NCBI RefSeq assembly: GCF_004682055.1
Contig: NZ_QUZU01000009.1
Coordinates: 109,680 to 173,679, forward strand
Length of the DNA: 64,000 bases
From: Pseudomonas kairouanensis
GTDB lineage: Bacteria; Pseudomonadota; Gammaproteobacteria; Pseudomonadales; Pseudomonadaceae
Reading direction: 5' to 3'
Made by a program: the position numbers and the translations under genes. Below the pieces are notes generated by a model. That model saw only the letters and a list, made by a program, of their open reading frames with translations. It was not told where the DNA came from and made no database searches. Below, piece after piece: positions 33,905 to 44,127 of this stretch (positions within the stretch are counted from its first letter, which is position 1; each line of letters starts with the position of its first letter).

Positions 33905-33922
33905 CCCCAAGAGGAAAACCCT

Positions 33923-34552
33923 GTGATCCGCGTACTGGTAGCCGAAGACCACACCATTGTTCGTGAAGGCATCAAGCAATTGATCGGCCTGGCCAAAGAC
34001 CTGTTGGTGGTGGGGGAGGCGAGCAACGGCGAACAATTGCTGGAGACCCTGCGCCATGTGCCCTGCGAGGTGGTGTTGCTGGATATCTCGATGCCCGGCG
34101 TCAACGGCCTGGAAGCGATTGCGCGGATTCGTGCGCTGAACAACCCGCCTGCGATCCTGGTGTTGTCCATGCATGATGAAGCGCAAATGGCCGCCCGTGC
34201 CCTGAAGGTGGGGGCGGCCGGTTATGCCACCAAGGACAGCGACCCGGCGCTGCTGCTCACCGCGATTCGCAAGGTGGCGGCGGGCGGGCGTTATATCGAC
34301 CCGGACCTGGCGGACCGCATGGTCTTTGAAGTGGGCCTGACGGATGCGCGGCCGCTGCATTCGTTGCTCTCTGAGCGCGAGTTCTCGGTGTTCGAACGCC
34401 TGGCCCAGGGCGCCAACGTCAATGACATCGCCCAGCAACTGGCCCTGAGCAGCAAGACCATCAGCACCCACAAGGCGCGGTTGATGCAAAAGCTCAACAT
34501 CACGTCCCTGGCGGAACTGGTGAAGTACGCCATGGAGCATAAGTTACTGTGA
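33923..34552 (+). CDS. agtR: LuxR/NarL-type response regulator AgtR
   Basis: A 209-residue two-component regulator: receiver domain with phosphorylated Asp54 in VLLDISMPG, then a NarL-type HTH (SEREFSVFERLAQGANVNDIAQQL, SSKTISTHKARLMQKL). It begins 19 bases after agtS, so sensor and regulator are one operon, and lies upstream of the agtA uptake genes, which it probably activates. Name taken from the P. aeruginosa counterpart; no experiment here. Confidence 0.9.
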   Translation: MIRVLVAEDHTIVREGIKQLIGLAKDLLVVGEASNGEQLLETLRHVPCEVVLLDISMPGVNGLEAIARIRALNNPPAILVLSMHDEAQMAARALKVGAAGYATKDSDPALLLTAIRKVAAGGRYIDPDLADRMVFEVGLTDARPLHSLLSEREFSVFERLAQGANVNDIAQQLALSSKTISTHKARLMQKLNITSLAELVKYAMEHKLL

Positions 34553-34763
34553 CATGCCTGTTTACGACCCCCTCTGAAACGCGCTGAGCCCATTCCCGGC
34601 GCCTGGCGCATCGGCACTGTTCCATCCCCGCCATCCGTGTAGGGCGATCCCTACCCCCAACCTTCCATCCGGCTGATGCAATTCTCTCCTAGCCCCCGAT
34701 TTCCGCGGCGTGCAGCCTGGACTACGCTTGTGCCACGGCAGTCCAAAACACAAAGGTGCGGGT

Positions 34764-35876
34764 ATGAGCGAGGTGGATTCAAATGATGTCCTGGTCAGCT
34801 TTCGTGGCGTGCAGAAGAGCTACGACGGCGAGAACCTGATCGTCAAAGACCTCAACCTGGAGATTCGCAAGGGCGAGTTCCTTACCCTGCTCGGGCCTTC
34901 CGGTTCGGGCAAGACCACCAGCCTGATGATGCTCGCCGGCTTTGAAACGCCGACCGCTGGCGAAATCCAGCTGGCCGGGCGCTCCATCAACAACGTGCCG
35001 CCGCACAAGCGTGACATCGGCATGGTGTTCCAGAACTACGCCCTGTTCCCCCACATGACCGTTGCCGAGAACCTGGCGTTCCCGTTGTCGGTACGGGGTT
35101 TGAGCAAGACCGACATCAGCGAGCGGGTCAAGCGCGTGCTGAACATGGTGCAGCTCGATGCCTTTGCCCAGCGCTACCCGGCGCAATTGTCCGGCGGCCA
35201 GCAACAGCGTGTGGCACTGGCCCGTGCCCTGGTGTTCGAGCCCCAGTTGGTACTGATGGATGAACCCCTTGGCGCCCTCGACAAGCAACTGCGCGAACAC
35301 ATGCAGATGGAGATCAAGCACCTGCACCAGCGCCTGGGCGTCACTGTGGTGTATGTCACCCACGACCAGGGCGAGGCGCTGACCATGTCTGACCGCGTGG
35401 CGGTGTTCCATCAGGGCGAGATCCAACAGATCGCCGCGCCGCGCACCCTCTACGAAGAGCCGAAAAACACTTTCGTTGCCAACTTCATCGGTGAAAACAA
35501 CCGCCTCAACGGTCGCCTGCACAGCCATACCGGCGACCGCTGCGTGGTGGAGCTGGCGCGAGGGGAGAAGGTCGAGGCACTGGCGGTGAATGTCGGCCAG
35601 GTCGGCGGCCCGGTGACCCTGTCGGTGCGCCCCGAGCGCGTCAGCCTCAACGGCTCCAGCGAAAGCTGCGTCAACCGCTTCTCCGGCCGCGTGGCCGAAT
35701 TCATCTACCTGGGCGACCACGTTCGCGTACGCCTGGAAGTCTGCGGCAAGACCGATTTTTTTGTGAAACAACCGATTGCCGAGCTGGATCCAGCGCTGGC
35801 GGTTGGCGACGTGGTACCGATTGGCTGGCAAGTCGAGCACGTTCGCGCACTCGACCCACTTCTAGAGGCGAATTGA
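34764..35876 (+). CDS. agtA: ABC transporter ATP-binding protein AgtA (PotA type)
   Basis: A 370-residue ATPase of the polyamine/opine transporter family. Walker A is GPSGSGKTTS, the ABC signature LSGGQQQRVALARAL and Walker B VLMDEPLGALD; the C-terminal third is a TOBE domain. The ATG at 34764 begins MSEVDSNDVLVSF; the earlier ATG at 34710 has no ribosome site. It opens the agtABCD operon, probably under AgtR control from the 211-base spacer before it. Substrate, from the P. aeruginosa homologue, is 4-aminobutyrate/5-aminovalerate. Confidence 0.9.
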   Translation: MSEVDSNDVLVSFRGVQKSYDGENLIVKDLNLEIRKGEFLTLLGPSGSGKTTSLMMLAGFETPTAGEIQLAGRSINNVPPHKRDIGMVFQNYALFPHMTVAENLAFPLSVRGLSKTDISERVKRVLNMVQLDAFAQRYPAQLSGGQQQRVALARALVFEPQLVLMDEPLGALDKQLREHMQMEIKHLHQRLGVTVVYVTHDQGEALTMSDRVAVFHQGEIQQIAAPRTLYEEPKNTFVANFIGENNRLNGRLHSHTGDRCVVELARGEKVEALAVNVGQVGGPVTLSVRPERVSLNGSSESCVNRFSGRVAEFIYLGDHVRVRLEVCGKTDFFVKQPIAELDPALAVGDVVPIGWQVEHVRALDPLLEAN

Positions 35877-35920
35877 TCGCCCCCATGGCTTCACCAACCC
35901 TGCTCGTGGAGAGAACAACA

Positions 35921-36961
35921 ATGTTGAAATCCCTGAAGTATTCAGCGCTGGCCCTCGGTTTGATGGGCGCGACCCAGGCCATGGCCGGCCCGGACCTGAC
36001 CGTCGTGTCCTTTGGCGGCGCGAACAAGGCGGCCCAGGTCAAGGCTTTCTATGCACCGTGGGAAAGCGCGGGCAACGGCAAGATCGTCGCCGGTGAGTAC
36101 AACGGCGAGATGGCCAAGGTCAAAGCCATGGTCGACACCAAGAGCGTGTCCTGGGACCTGGTGGAAGTGGAATCGCCAGAGCTGTCCCGTGGTTGCGACG
36201 AAGACATGTTCGAGCCCCTGGACCCGAAACTGTTTGGCAACACCGCCGACTACGTGAAAGGCGCCATCCAGCCCTGCGGCGTGGGCTTCTTCGTATGGTC
36301 CACGGTGCTGGCCTACAACGCCGACAAACTGACCAGCGCGCCCACCAGCTGGGCGGATTTCTGGGACACCAAGAAATTCCCCGGCAAGCGCGGCCTGCGC
36401 AAAGGCGCCAAGTACACCCTGGAATTCGCTCTGATGGCCGACGGCGTGGCGCCCAAGGACGTCTACAAAGTGCTGGCCGGCAAAGATGGCCAGGACCGTG
36501 CGTTCAAGAAACTCGACGAACTCAAGCCGTCGATCCAGTGGTGGGAAGCCGGCGCACAACCGCCGCAGTACCTCGCCTCGGGTGACGTGGTGATGAGCTC
36601 GGCCTACAACGGCCGGATCGCGGCCGTGCAGAAAGAAAGCAACCTGAAGGTGGTGTGGAACGGCGGCATCTACGACTTCGACGCGTGGGCGATTCCTAAA
36701 GGCCTGGCCAAGGACCGTGCCGAGGCGGCGAAGAAATTCATCGCTTTCTCGGTGCAGCCGCAGCAGCAGAAGACCTACTCGGAAAACATCGCCTACGGCC
36801 CGGCCAACACCCAAGCCGTACCGTTGCTGGCCAAGGACATCCTCAAGGACATGCCGACCACCCCGGAAAACATCGCCAACCAGGTGCAGATCGACGTGAG
36901 CTTCTGGGCCGATAACGGTGAGCAGTTGGAGCAGCGCTTCAACTCTTGGGCTGCCAAGTAA
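35921..36961 (+). CDS. agtB: periplasmic substrate-binding protein AgtB
   Basis: A 346-residue SBP_8 (PotD-like) protein with a clear signal peptide ending MGATQAMAG, mature part starting PDLTVVSFGG. The ATG at 35921 has GGAGAG upstream. The open frame further up is read from inside agtA, but lacks a signal peptide. It delivers the substrate to AgtC/AgtD. A REPIN follows the stop codon before agtC, and may stabilise the upstream mRNA for this highly needed component. Confidence 0.9.
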   Translation: MLKSLKYSALALGLMGATQAMAGPDLTVVSFGGANKAAQVKAFYAPWESAGNGKIVAGEYNGEMAKVKAMVDTKSVSWDLVEVESPELSRGCDEDMFEPLDPKLFGNTADYVKGAIQPCGVGFFVWSTVLAYNADKLTSAPTSWADFWDTKKFPGKRGLRKGAKYTLEFALMADGVAPKDVYKVLAGKDGQDRAFKKLDELKPSIQWWEAGAQPPQYLASGDVVMSSAYNGRIAAVQKESNLKVVWNGGIYDFDAWAIPKGLAKDRAEAAKKFIAFSVQPQQQKTYSENIAYGPANTQAVPLLAKDILKDMPTTPENIANQVQIDVSFWADNGEQLEQRFNSWAAK

Positions 36962-36983
36962 CTCATGTCGTACCTGTAACCCC

Positions 36984-37073
36984 TGTGGGAGGGGGCTTGC
37001 TCCCGATAGCGGTGCATCAGTAGATACATTCATCAACTGACAGACTGCTATCGGGAGCAAGCCACCTCCCACA
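36984..37073. repeat. REPIN, TGTGGGAGGGGGC class, between agtB and agtC
   Basis: Left arm TGTGGGAGGGGGCTTGCTCC and right arm GGGAGCAAGCCACCTCCCACA, with one mismatch. The inner part has GCATCAG and CTGACAG, related to the inner hairpin of the other REPINs. It lies inside an operon, after the binding-protein gene. Confidence 0.93.
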
Positions 37074-37126
37074 TGAGATCTGCTGTGTTGGGCACATTGC
37101 ATTCATTTTCATTCTCGGAGTTTGCC

Positions 37127-38359
37127 ATGGACATCGCCATTCCAGGCCCCACCCTCAAACAGCGCCTGGCGCGTGCCGAGCGGGTCAACCGCTGGAAGGC
37201 CCAGGCCTTGATTGCGCCGCTGGTGCTGTTTTTGCTGCTGGTGTTCCTGGTGCCCATCGTTGCGCTGCTGTTCAAGAGCATTGGCAACCCGGAAGTGGTG
37301 GCGGGTTTGCCACGTACCGTGGTGGCGGTGACCGCTTGGGATGGCCGTGGCCTTCCGGGTGAACCGGTGTACCAGGCCCTCAGTGAAGACCTGGGCGAAG
37401 CCCGCAAAAACCAGACCTTGGGCGACCTGTCCAAACGCTTGAACATGGAACTGGCCGGCTATCGCAGCCTGTTGACCAAAACCGCGCGGGCGCTGCCGTT
37501 TACCGAAGCGCCGGCCTCTTATAAAGAAGCGTTGGAAACCCTCGATGAACGCTGGGGCGACCCCGCGTACTGGCAGGCGATCCGGCGCAACACCAGCAGC
37601 CTGACGCCGTTCTACCTGCTGGCGGCCGTGGATCACCGTATCGACGACCTTGGCGAAGTGGCCCCGGCCACCCCGGACCAGGCGATCTACCTGGATATCT
37701 TTGCCCGTACCTTCTGGATGGGCCTGGTGATCACCGCCATCTGCCTGGTGTTGGCCTATCCACTGGCGTACCTGCTGGCCAATCTGCCGGCGCGCAAGAG
37801 CAACCTGCTGATGATCCTGGTATTGCTGCCGTTCTGGACTTCGATCCTGGTGCGGGTCGCCGCGTGGATCGTGTTGCTGCAATCGGGTGGGCTGATCAAC
37901 AGCGCGCTGATGGGCATGGGCCTGATCGACAAGCCCCTGGAGTTGGTGTTCAACCGCACCGGGGTCTACATCTCCATGGTGCATATCCTGCTGCCGTTCA
38001 TGATTCTGCCGATCTACAGCGTGATGAAGGGCATCTCGCCCACCTACATGCGGGCGGCGATTTCCCTGGGCTGCCACCCGTTCACCAGTTTCTGGCGCGT
38101 GTACTTCCCGCAGACCTACGCCGGTGTCGGCGCCGGCTGCCTGTTGGTGTTCATTCTGGCGATTGGTTACTACATCACCCCGGCCTTGCTGGGCAGCCCG
38201 AATGACCAGATGGTCAGCTACTTCGTGGCGTTCTACACCAACACCAGCATCAACTGGGGCATGGCCACGGCATTGGGCGGCTTGCTGCTGCTGGCCACCG
38301 TGGTGCTGTACCTGATCTACAACCGGCTGGTGGGCGCCAGCCGCCTGCGCCTGAGCTAA
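37127..38359 (+). CDS. agtC: ABC transporter permease AgtC with long periplasmic insertion
   Basis: A 410-residue permease, much longer than the usual 275-300 residues of PotB proteins. After the first membrane span (about 25-48) comes a soluble stretch of about 140 residues (about 50-195) rich in charged residues (for example LGEARKNQTLGDLSKRLNMEL) before the five C-terminal spans. The EAA-like loop is in MRAAISLGCHPFTSFWRV. The ATG at 37127 has CGGAG 7 bases upstream. The insertion lies on the periplasmic side by the positive-inside rule and may help dock AgtB; this is inference. Confidence 0.88.
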   Translation: MDIAIPGPTLKQRLARAERVNRWKAQALIAPLVLFLLLVFLVPIVALLFKSIGNPEVVAGLPRTVVAVTAWDGRGLPGEPVYQALSEDLGEARKNQTLGDLSKRLNMELAGYRSLLTKTARALPFTEAPASYKEALETLDERWGDPAYWQAIRRNTSSLTPFYLLAAVDHRIDDLGEVAPATPDQAIYLDIFARTFWMGLVITAICLVLAYPLAYLLANLPARKSNLLMILVLLPFWTSILVRVAAWIVLLQSGGLINSALMGMGLIDKPLELVFNRTGVYISMVHILLPFMILPIYSVMKGISPTYMRAAISLGCHPFTSFWRVYFPQTYAGVGAGCLLVFILAIGYYITPALLGSPNDQMVSYFVAFYTNTSINWGMATALGGLLLLATVVLYLIYNRLVGASRLRLS

Positions 38360-38372
38360 GGAGACCGTTGCG

Positions 38373-39197
38373 ATGCTGAGCCCTTATATGTCGCCCGTTG
38401 AGGGGGTGTGGTTCTACAGCTTGCGGATCCTCTGCGGCTTGATCCTGTTGTTCCTGATTCTGCCAGTGCTGGTGATCATCCCGTTGTCGTTCAACAGCGG
38501 CAGTTTCCTGGTGTATCCACTGCAAGGCTTCTCCCTGCAGTGGTACCAGGACTTCTTTGCCTCGGCCGAATGGATGCGCGCGCTCAAGAACAGCATCATC
38601 GTCGCCCCAGCGGCCACGGTGCTGGCCATGGTGTTCGGCACCCTAGCGGCGATTGGCCTGACGCGTGGGAATTTCCCCGGCAAGGCGCTGGTGATGGCCC
38701 TGGTGATCTCGCCGATGGTGGTGCCGGTGGTGATCATTGGCGTGGCCAGCTACCTGTTCTTTGCGCCGTTGGGCCTGGGTAACAGCTTCTTCTCGCTGAT
38801 CGTGGTGCATGCGGTGTTGGGCGTGCCGTTTGTGATCATCACCGTGTCGGCCACCTTGCAGGGCTTTAACCACAACCTGGTGCGGGCGGCGGCCAGTCTG
38901 GGGGCTTCGCCACTGACTGCATTTCGCCGGGTGACCTTGCCCCTGATTGCACCGGGGGTGATTTCCGGGGCGTTGTTTGCCTTTGCGACCTCGTTCGATG
39001 AGGTGGTGGTGACGCTGTTTCTCGCCGGGCCTGAGCAAGCGACCCTGCCGCGCCAGATGTTCAGCGGTATCCGCGAGAACCTGAGCCCGACCATTGCGGC
39101 TGCGGCCACCTTGCTGATTGCCTTCTCGGTCCTGCTGTTGTTGACGTTGGAATGGCTGCGCGGCCGTAGCGAGAAGTTGCGTACCGCCCAAATCTAA
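38373..39197 (+). CDS. agtD: ABC transporter permease AgtD (PotC type)
   Basis: A 274-residue membrane protein with six predicted spans and the EAA-type coupling helix in RAAASLGASPLTAFRRVTLPLI. The ATG follows agtC by 13 bases with AAGGAG upstream, so the permeases are co-translated. With AgtC it forms the membrane channel driven by AgtA. It is the last operon gene; a REPIN lies 20 bases after its stop. Confidence 0.92.
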   Translation: MLSPYMSPVEGVWFYSLRILCGLILLFLILPVLVIIPLSFNSGSFLVYPLQGFSLQWYQDFFASAEWMRALKNSIIVAPAATVLAMVFGTLAAIGLTRGNFPGKALVMALVISPMVVPVVIIGVASYLFFAPLGLGNSFFSLIVVHAVLGVPFVIITVSATLQGFNHNLVRAAASLGASPLTAFRRVTLPLIAPGVISGALFAFATSFDEVVVTLFLAGPEQATLPRQMFSGIRENLSPTIAAAATLLIAFSVLLLLTLEWLRGRSEKLRTAQI

Positions 39198-39216
39198 AAC
39201 CTGTTGGAAATCAAAA

Positions 39217-39306
39217 TGTGGGAGCGGGCTTGCTCGCGAATGCGGTGTATCAGCCAGTACATTTGGCGACTGATCCACCGCATTCGCGAGCAAGCCCGCT
39301 CCCACA
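39217..39306. repeat. REPIN, TGTGGGAGCGGGC class, after agtD
   Basis: Arms are exact inverted repeats (left TGTGGGAGCGGGCTTGCTCG, right its complement). The inner part has GCGGTGTATCAG and CTGATCCACCGC, which pair with each other except for one base, so the whole unit can fold into a long hairpin. Confidence 0.94.
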
Positions 39307-39425
39307 GTGGTTTTGTGTCGTTTGAGAAGGCGTCTACCTAGCCATTGAGCCAGGTCACGGTGCGCACGGCAAAGCATGCGGTATACAATGCGCGCCATCG
39401 TGATTTAGCTCAAAAAAGGTGCGTC

Positions 39426-40100
39426 ATGCAGCCCTTCGTCATTGCTCCATCGATTCTCTCCGCCGACTTCGCCCGCCTGGGTGAGGAAGTGGACAAGGTG
39501 TTGGCCGCCGGTGCCGACTTCGTGCACTTCGATGTCATGGACAACCACTACGTGCCCAACCTGACCATCGGTCCGATGGTCTGCGCGGCACTGCGCAAGT
39601 ACGGCATCACCGCGCCCATCGATGCGCACCTGATGGTCAGCCCGGTAGACCGCATCATCGGTGACTTCATCGAAGCCGGCGCCACCTACATCACCTTCCA
39701 CCCGGAAGCCACGCTGCACGTTGATCGCACCCTGCAACTGATCCGCGAAGGCGGTTGCAAGGCGGGCCTGGTGTTCAACCCGGCGACCCCGCTGGACGTG
39801 CTCAAGTACGTGATGGACAAGGTCGACATGGTGCTGCTGATGAGCGTGAACCCAGGCTTTGGCGGGCAGAAGTTCATCCCCGGCACCCTCGACAAGCTGC
39901 GCGAAGCCCGCGCACTGATCGACGCCTCGGGCCGGGATATCCGCCTGGAAATCGACGGTGGGGTGAACGTCAACAACATCCGTGAAATCGCCGCTGCTGG
40001 CGCCGACACCTTTGTGGCCGGCTCCGCGATTTTCAATGCTCCGGACTACCAGGACGTCATCGCCAAGATGCGTGCCGAACTGGCGCTGGCACGTCCATGA
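39426..40100 (+). CDS. rpe: ribulose-phosphate 3-epimerase
   Basis: A 224-residue TIM barrel of the pentose phosphate pathway that interconverts ribulose-5-phosphate and xylulose-5-phosphate. The family signatures [14 protein letters not shown] and [12 protein letters not shown] are followed by [12 protein letters not shown] and the C-terminal phosphate loop VAGSAIF. I start at the ATG at 39426 with AAAGG upstream. It overlaps gph by 4 bases and starts a run (rpe-gph-trpE-trpG-trpD-trpC) whose order is kept in Pseudomonas. Confidence 0.97.
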   Translation: MQPFVIAPSILSADFARLGEEVDKVLAAGADFVHFDVMDNHYVPNLTIGPMVCAALRKYGITAPIDAHLMVSPVDRIIGDFIEAGATYITFHPEATLHVDRTLQLIREGGCKAGLVFNPATPLDVLKYVMDKVDMVLLMSVNPGFGGQKFIPGTLDKLREARALIDASGRDIRLEIDGGVNVNNIREIAAAGADTFVAGSAIFNAPDYQDVIAKMRAELALARP

Positions 40101-40915
40101 GCGGCTTTGAGCAGCTGTTCCCCGGCAAATTGCCACGGCTGGTGATGTTCGATCTGGACGGTACTTTGATCGACTCGGTGCCAGACCTGGCGGCGGCGGT
40201 GGACCAGATGCTGCTCAAACTGGGGCGCCCGCCTGCGGGGATCGACTCGGTGCGCGAATGGGTCGGCAACGGCGTGCACATGCTGGTGCGCCGGGCCCTG
40301 GCCAATCACATCGATGCCGAAGGGGTTGATGATGTAGAGGCCGAACACGCCCTGGAGCTGTTCAACGCCGCCTATGAAGACGGCCACGAACTGACGGTGG
40401 TCTACCCTGGCGTGCGCGACACCCTCAAGTGGTTGAGCAAACAGGGCGTAGAGATGGCCCTGATCACCAACAAGCCGGAGCGTTTCGTCGCGCCGTTGTT
40501 GGACCAGATGAAAATCGGCCGGTATTTCCGTTGGATCATCGGCGGCGATACCCTGCCGCAAAAGAAGCCTGACCCGGCGGCGCTGTTTTTTGTGATGAAA
40601 ATGGCCAATATCCCGGCCTCGCAGTCGTTGTTCGTCGGCGATTCGCGCAGTGACGTGCAGGCGGCAAAGGCCGCTGGCGTGCAGTGCGTGGCCTTGAGCT
40701 ACGGCTATAACCATGGCCGGCCCATCGCCGAGGAGTCGCCGTCGCTGGTGATTGATGACCTGCGACTGCTAATCCCCGGTTGCTTGGGAGCGGGCGCTGA
40801 GATAACGTTGCCCGACACCGATCCGTCCCCTTCTGGAAATCCCATCGTGGTGGTCACTCGCAAACTCTGGATGAAAGTCATCAAGGCCCTGGCCCGCTGG
40901 CGTTGGCGCGCCTGA
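40097..40915 (+). CDS. gph: phosphoglycolate phosphatase
   Basis: A 272-residue HAD phosphatase that removes 2-phosphoglycolate made by DNA repair of 3'-phosphoglycolate ends. The nucleophile motif [13 protein letters not shown] is at about 18-30, motif II in ALITNKP and motifs III-IV in KKPDPAA and [11 protein letters not shown]. It is about 20 residues longer than the E. coli enzyme at the C-terminus, ending in a basic tail ([10 protein letters not shown]). The start overlaps rpe. Confidence 0.96.
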   Translation: MSGFEQLFPGKLPRLVMFDLDGTLIDSVPDLAAAVDQMLLKLGRPPAGIDSVREWVGNGVHMLVRRALANHIDAEGVDDVEAEHALELFNAAYEDGHELTVVYPGVRDTLKWLSKQGVEMALITNKPERFVAPLLDQMKIGRYFRWIIGGDTLPQKKPDPAALFFVMKMANIPASQSLFVGDSRSDVQAAKAAGVQCVALSYGYNHGRPIAEESPSLVIDDLRLLIPGCLGAGAEITLPDTDPSPSGNPIVVVTRKLWMKVIKALARWRWRA

Positions 40916-40982
40916 CTGATCCTGGCCGCGCTGCGGCACGTTTGCATACCTGACCGTTAGACCCTCAAGCCACGAGGCACAC

Positions 40983-42464
40983 ATGATCCGCGAAGAATTC
41001 CTGCGTTTGGCCGCTGCCGGCTATAACCGTATTCCCCTGGCCTGCGAAACCCTGGCCGACTTCGACACCCCGCTGTCGATCTACCTCAAGCTGGCCGACG
41101 AGCCCAACTCCTACCTGCTGGAGTCCGTGCAGGGCGGCGAGAAGTGGGGCCGTTACTCGATCATCGGCCTGCCGTGCCGCACCGTCCTGCGGGTTCACGA
41201 TCACCATGTGAGCATCACCCATGATGGCGTCGAGATCGAAAGCCACGACGTAGAAGACCCGCTGGCCTTTGTCGAAACCTTCAAAGCGCGCTACAACGTG
41301 CCGACCATTCCTGGCCTGCCGCGCTTCAACGGCGGCCTGGTGGGTTACTTCGGTTACGACTGCGTACGTTATGTGGAAAAACGCCTGGGCAAGTGCCCAA
41401 ACCCGGACCCGCTGGGTGTGCCGGACATTCTGCTGATGGTCTCGGATGCGGTCGTGGTGTTCGACAACCTGGCCGGCAAGATGCACGCGATTGTGCTGGC
41501 CGACCCGGCCCAGGCCGACGCGTTCGAGCAGGGCCAGGCCAGCCTGCAAGCGCTGCTGGAAAAACTGCGCCAGCCAATCACCCCCCGTCGCGGCCTGGAC
41601 CTCAGCCGTCCACCAGCGGCCGACCCGGTGTTTCGTTCAAGCTTTACCCAGGATGACTACGAGCGTGCCGTCGATACCATCAAGGAGTACATCCTTGCCG
41701 GTGACTGCATGCAGGTGGTGCCGTCGCAGCGTATGTCCATCGATTTCAAGGCCGCGCCGATTGACCTGTACCGCGCCCTGCGTTGCTTCAACCCAACGCC
41801 GTACATGTATTTCTTCAACTTTGGCGACTTCCACGTAGTGGGCAGCTCGCCGGAAGTGCTGGTGCGGGTCGAAGACAACCTGATCACCGTGCGTCCGATC
41901 GCCGGGACTCGCCCACGGGGCGCGACTGAAGAAGAAGACCTGGCGCTGGAAAAAGACCTGCTGAGCGACGACAAGGAAATCGCCGAGCACCTGATGCTTA
42001 TCGACCTGGGCCGCAACGACACCGGGCGCGTCTCGGAGATCGGTTCGGTGAAGCTCACCGAGAAGATGGTCATCGAGCGGTATTCCAACGTGATGCACAT
42101 CGTGTCCAACGTGACCGGCGAGCTGAAGGCTGGCCTGACCGCGATGGACGCACTGCGGGCGATCCTGCCGGCGGGCACCTTGTCGGGCGCGCCGAAGATC
42201 CGCGCGATGGAAATCATCGACGAACTGGAGCCGGTCAAGCGCGGTGTCTACGGCGGCGCCGTGGGGTATTTCGCCTGGAACGGCAACATGGACACGGCCA
42301 TTGCGATCCGCACCGCCGTGATCAAGGACGGGGAGCTGCACGTACAGGCCGGTGGCGGGATTGTCGCCGACTCGGTACCGGCCCTCGAATGGGAAGAAAC
42401 CCTGAACAAGCGCCGCGCGATGTTCCGCGCTGTTGCGCTGGCCGAACAGACTCCCAATTCCTGA
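40983..42464 (+). CDS. trpE: anthranilate synthase component I
   Basis: A 493-residue chorismate-using subunit that makes anthranilate with ammonia from TrpG. The chorismate-binding core shows [24 protein letters not shown] and [11 protein letters not shown], and the active-site segment [17 protein letters not shown]. The tryptophan feedback site includes LLES near the N-terminus ([15 protein letters not shown]). No leader peptide rich in Trp is seen in the 67-base spacer before it, so attenuation of the enterobacterial type is unlikely. It is followed by trpG after 10 bases. Confidence 0.97.
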   Translation: MIREEFLRLAAAGYNRIPLACETLADFDTPLSIYLKLADEPNSYLLESVQGGEKWGRYSIIGLPCRTVLRVHDHHVSITHDGVEIESHDVEDPLAFVETFKARYNVPTIPGLPRFNGGLVGYFGYDCVRYVEKRLGKCPNPDPLGVPDILLMVSDAVVVFDNLAGKMHAIVLADPAQADAFEQGQASLQALLEKLRQPITPRRGLDLSRPPAADPVFRSSFTQDDYERAVDTIKEYILAGDCMQVVPSQRMSIDFKAAPIDLYRALRCFNPTPYMYFFNFGDFHVVGSSPEVLVRVEDNLITVRPIAGTRPRGATEEEDLALEKDLLSDDKEIAEHLMLIDLGRNDTGRVSEIGSVKLTEKMVIERYSNVMHIVSNVTGELKAGLTAMDALRAILPAGTLSGAPKIRAMEIIDELEPVKRGVYGGAVGYFAWNGNMDTAIAIRTAVIKDGELHVQAGGGIVADSVPALEWEETLNKRRAMFRAVALAEQTPNS

Positions 42465-42474
42465 GGTTTGCCCC

Positions 42475-43068
42475 ATGTTGCTGATGATTGATAACTACGA
42501 TTCCTTTACCTACAACGTTGTGCAGTACCTGGGCGAGCTGGGTGCCGAGGTCAAGGTGGTGCGCAACGACGAACTGACCGTGGCCGAAATCGCTGCCCTG
42601 AACCCTGAGCGCATCGTGGTTTCGCCAGGCCCGTGCACGCCGACCGAGGCAGGTATTTCCCTCGAAGCGATCAAGTATTTCGCCGGCAAGTTGCCGATCC
42701 TGGGCGTGTGCCTGGGCCACCAGTCCATCGGCCAGGCCTTTGGTGGTGACGTGGTGCGTGCGCGCCAGGTGATGCACGGCAAGACCAGCCCGGTGTTCCA
42801 CAAGGATGCGGGCGTGTTCCATGGCCTTAACCTGCCGGTGACCGTGACCCGCTACCACTCGCTGGTGGTCAAGCGCGAAACCCTGCCGGAGTGCCTGGAA
42901 CTGACCGCCTGGACCCAACTGGAAGACGGCTCGGTCGATGAGATCATGGGCCTGCGTCACAAGACACTGAATGTCGAAGGGGTGCAATTTCACCCCGAAT
43001 CGATCCTGACCGAGCAGGGCTACGAGCTGTTCGCCAACTTTCTCAAGCAGAGCGGCGGCACGCGCTAA
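42475..43068 (+). CDS. trpG: anthranilate synthase component II (glutamine amidotransferase)
   Basis: A 197-residue class I amidotransferase. It starts [14 protein letters not shown]; the nucleophile Cys is in [16 protein letters not shown] (about residue 79); the His-Glu pair is in [16 protein letters not shown]. It supplies ammonia to TrpE for anthranilate. In P. aeruginosa a pyocin cluster separates trpE and trpG; here they are 10 bases apart. Confidence 0.97.
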   Translation: MLLMIDNYDSFTYNVVQYLGELGAEVKVVRNDELTVAEIAALNPERIVVSPGPCTPTEAGISLEAIKYFAGKLPILGVCLGHQSIGQAFGGDVVRARQVMHGKTSPVFHKDAGVFHGLNLPVTVTRYHSLVVKRETLPECLELTAWTQLEDGSVDEIMGLRHKTLNVEGVQFHPESILTEQGYELFANFLKQSGGTR

Positions 43069-43077
43069 GGACTTTCC

Positions 43078-44127
43078 ATGGATATCAAGACTGCCCTGAG
43101 CCGTATCGTCGGCCACCTGGACCTGAGCACCGCCGAAATGAGCGATGTGATGCGCGAGATCATGACCGGTCAATGCACCGACGCGCAGATCGGCGCGTTC
43201 ATGATGGCCATGCGCATGAAGAGCGAGAGCATCGACGAAATCGTCGGCGCCGTGTCGGTGATGCGTGAGCTGGCGGACAAGGTCGAACTCAAGACCCTCG
43301 ACGGCGTGGTGGATGTGGTTGGCACCGGCGGTGACGGTGCGAACATCTTCAACGTGTCGACGGCTTCTTCTTTTGTAGTGGCGGCGGCGGGTTGCACCGT
43401 GGCCAAGCACGGTAACCGTGCGGTGTCCGGCAAGAGCGGCAGTGCCGACCTGTTGGAAGCGGCCGGGATCTACCTGAACCTGACGCCAGTGCAAGTGGCG
43501 CGTTGCATCGACAACGTAGGCATTGGCTTCATGTTTGCCCAAACCCACCACAGCGCCATGAAGTACGCCGCCGGCCCGCGTAAAGATCTGGGCCTGCGCA
43601 CCCTGTTCAACATGCTCGGCCCGCTTACGAATCCGGCCGGTGTGAAACATCAGGTGGTGGGCGTGTTCAGCCAGGCGCTGTGCCGGCCATTGGCTGAAGT
43701 ACTGCAGCGCCTGGGCAGCAAGCATGTGCTGGTGGTGCATTCCAAGGATGGCCTGGACGAATTCAGCCTGGCAGCGCCGACCTTTGTGGCCGAGCTTAAG
43801 AATGACCAGATCACCGAATATTGGGTCGAGCCCGAAGACCTGGGCATGAAAAGCCAAAGCCTGCACGGCCTGGCGGTAGAAAGCCCGGCGGCCTCCCTTG
43901 AATTGATCCGTGATGCCCTGGGGCGTCGCAAGACTGAAAACGGTCAAAAAGCCGCCGAGATGATTGTTCTCAATGCTGGCGCGGCACTTTACGCAGCTGA
44001 TCACGCCTATAGTCTGAAGGAAGGTGTGGAATTGGCCCACGACGCGCTGCACACCGGTCTGGCTCGCGAAAAGCTCGAAGAACTGGGAGCATTCACCGCT
44101 GTATTCAAGATGGAGAATGAAGGATGA
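43078..44127 (+). CDS. trpD: anthranilate phosphoribosyltransferase
   Basis: A 349-residue type III phosphoribosyltransferase, second step of the tryptophan pathway. The PRPP-binding [14 protein letters not shown] and the [19 protein letters not shown] motifs are intact, and the HxxMK segment reads [16 protein letters not shown]. Ribosome site GGAC precedes the ATG. It overlaps trpC by 4 bases (44124-44127). Confidence 0.97.
   Translation: MDIKTALSRIVGHLDLSTAEMSDVMREIMTGQCTDAQIGAFMMAMRMKSESIDEIVGAVSVMRELADKVELKTLDGVVDVVGTGGDGANIFNVSTASSFVVAAAGCTVAKHGNRAVSGKSGSADLLEAAGIYLNLTPVQVARCIDNVGIGFMFAQTHHSAMKYAAGPRKDLGLRTLFNMLGPLTNPAGVKHQVVGVFSQALCRPLAEVLQRLGSKHVLVVHSKDGLDEFSLAAPTFVAELKNDQITEYWVEPEDLGMKSQSLHGLAVESPAASLELIRDALGRRKTENGQKAAEMIVLNAGAALYAADHAYSLKEGVELAHDALHTGLAREKLEELGAFTAVFKMENEG

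Noticed and set aside
40916..40982. Trp leader peptide/attenuator before trpE
   Set aside because: The spacer is only 67 bases and has no Trp-rich short frame or terminator hairpin.
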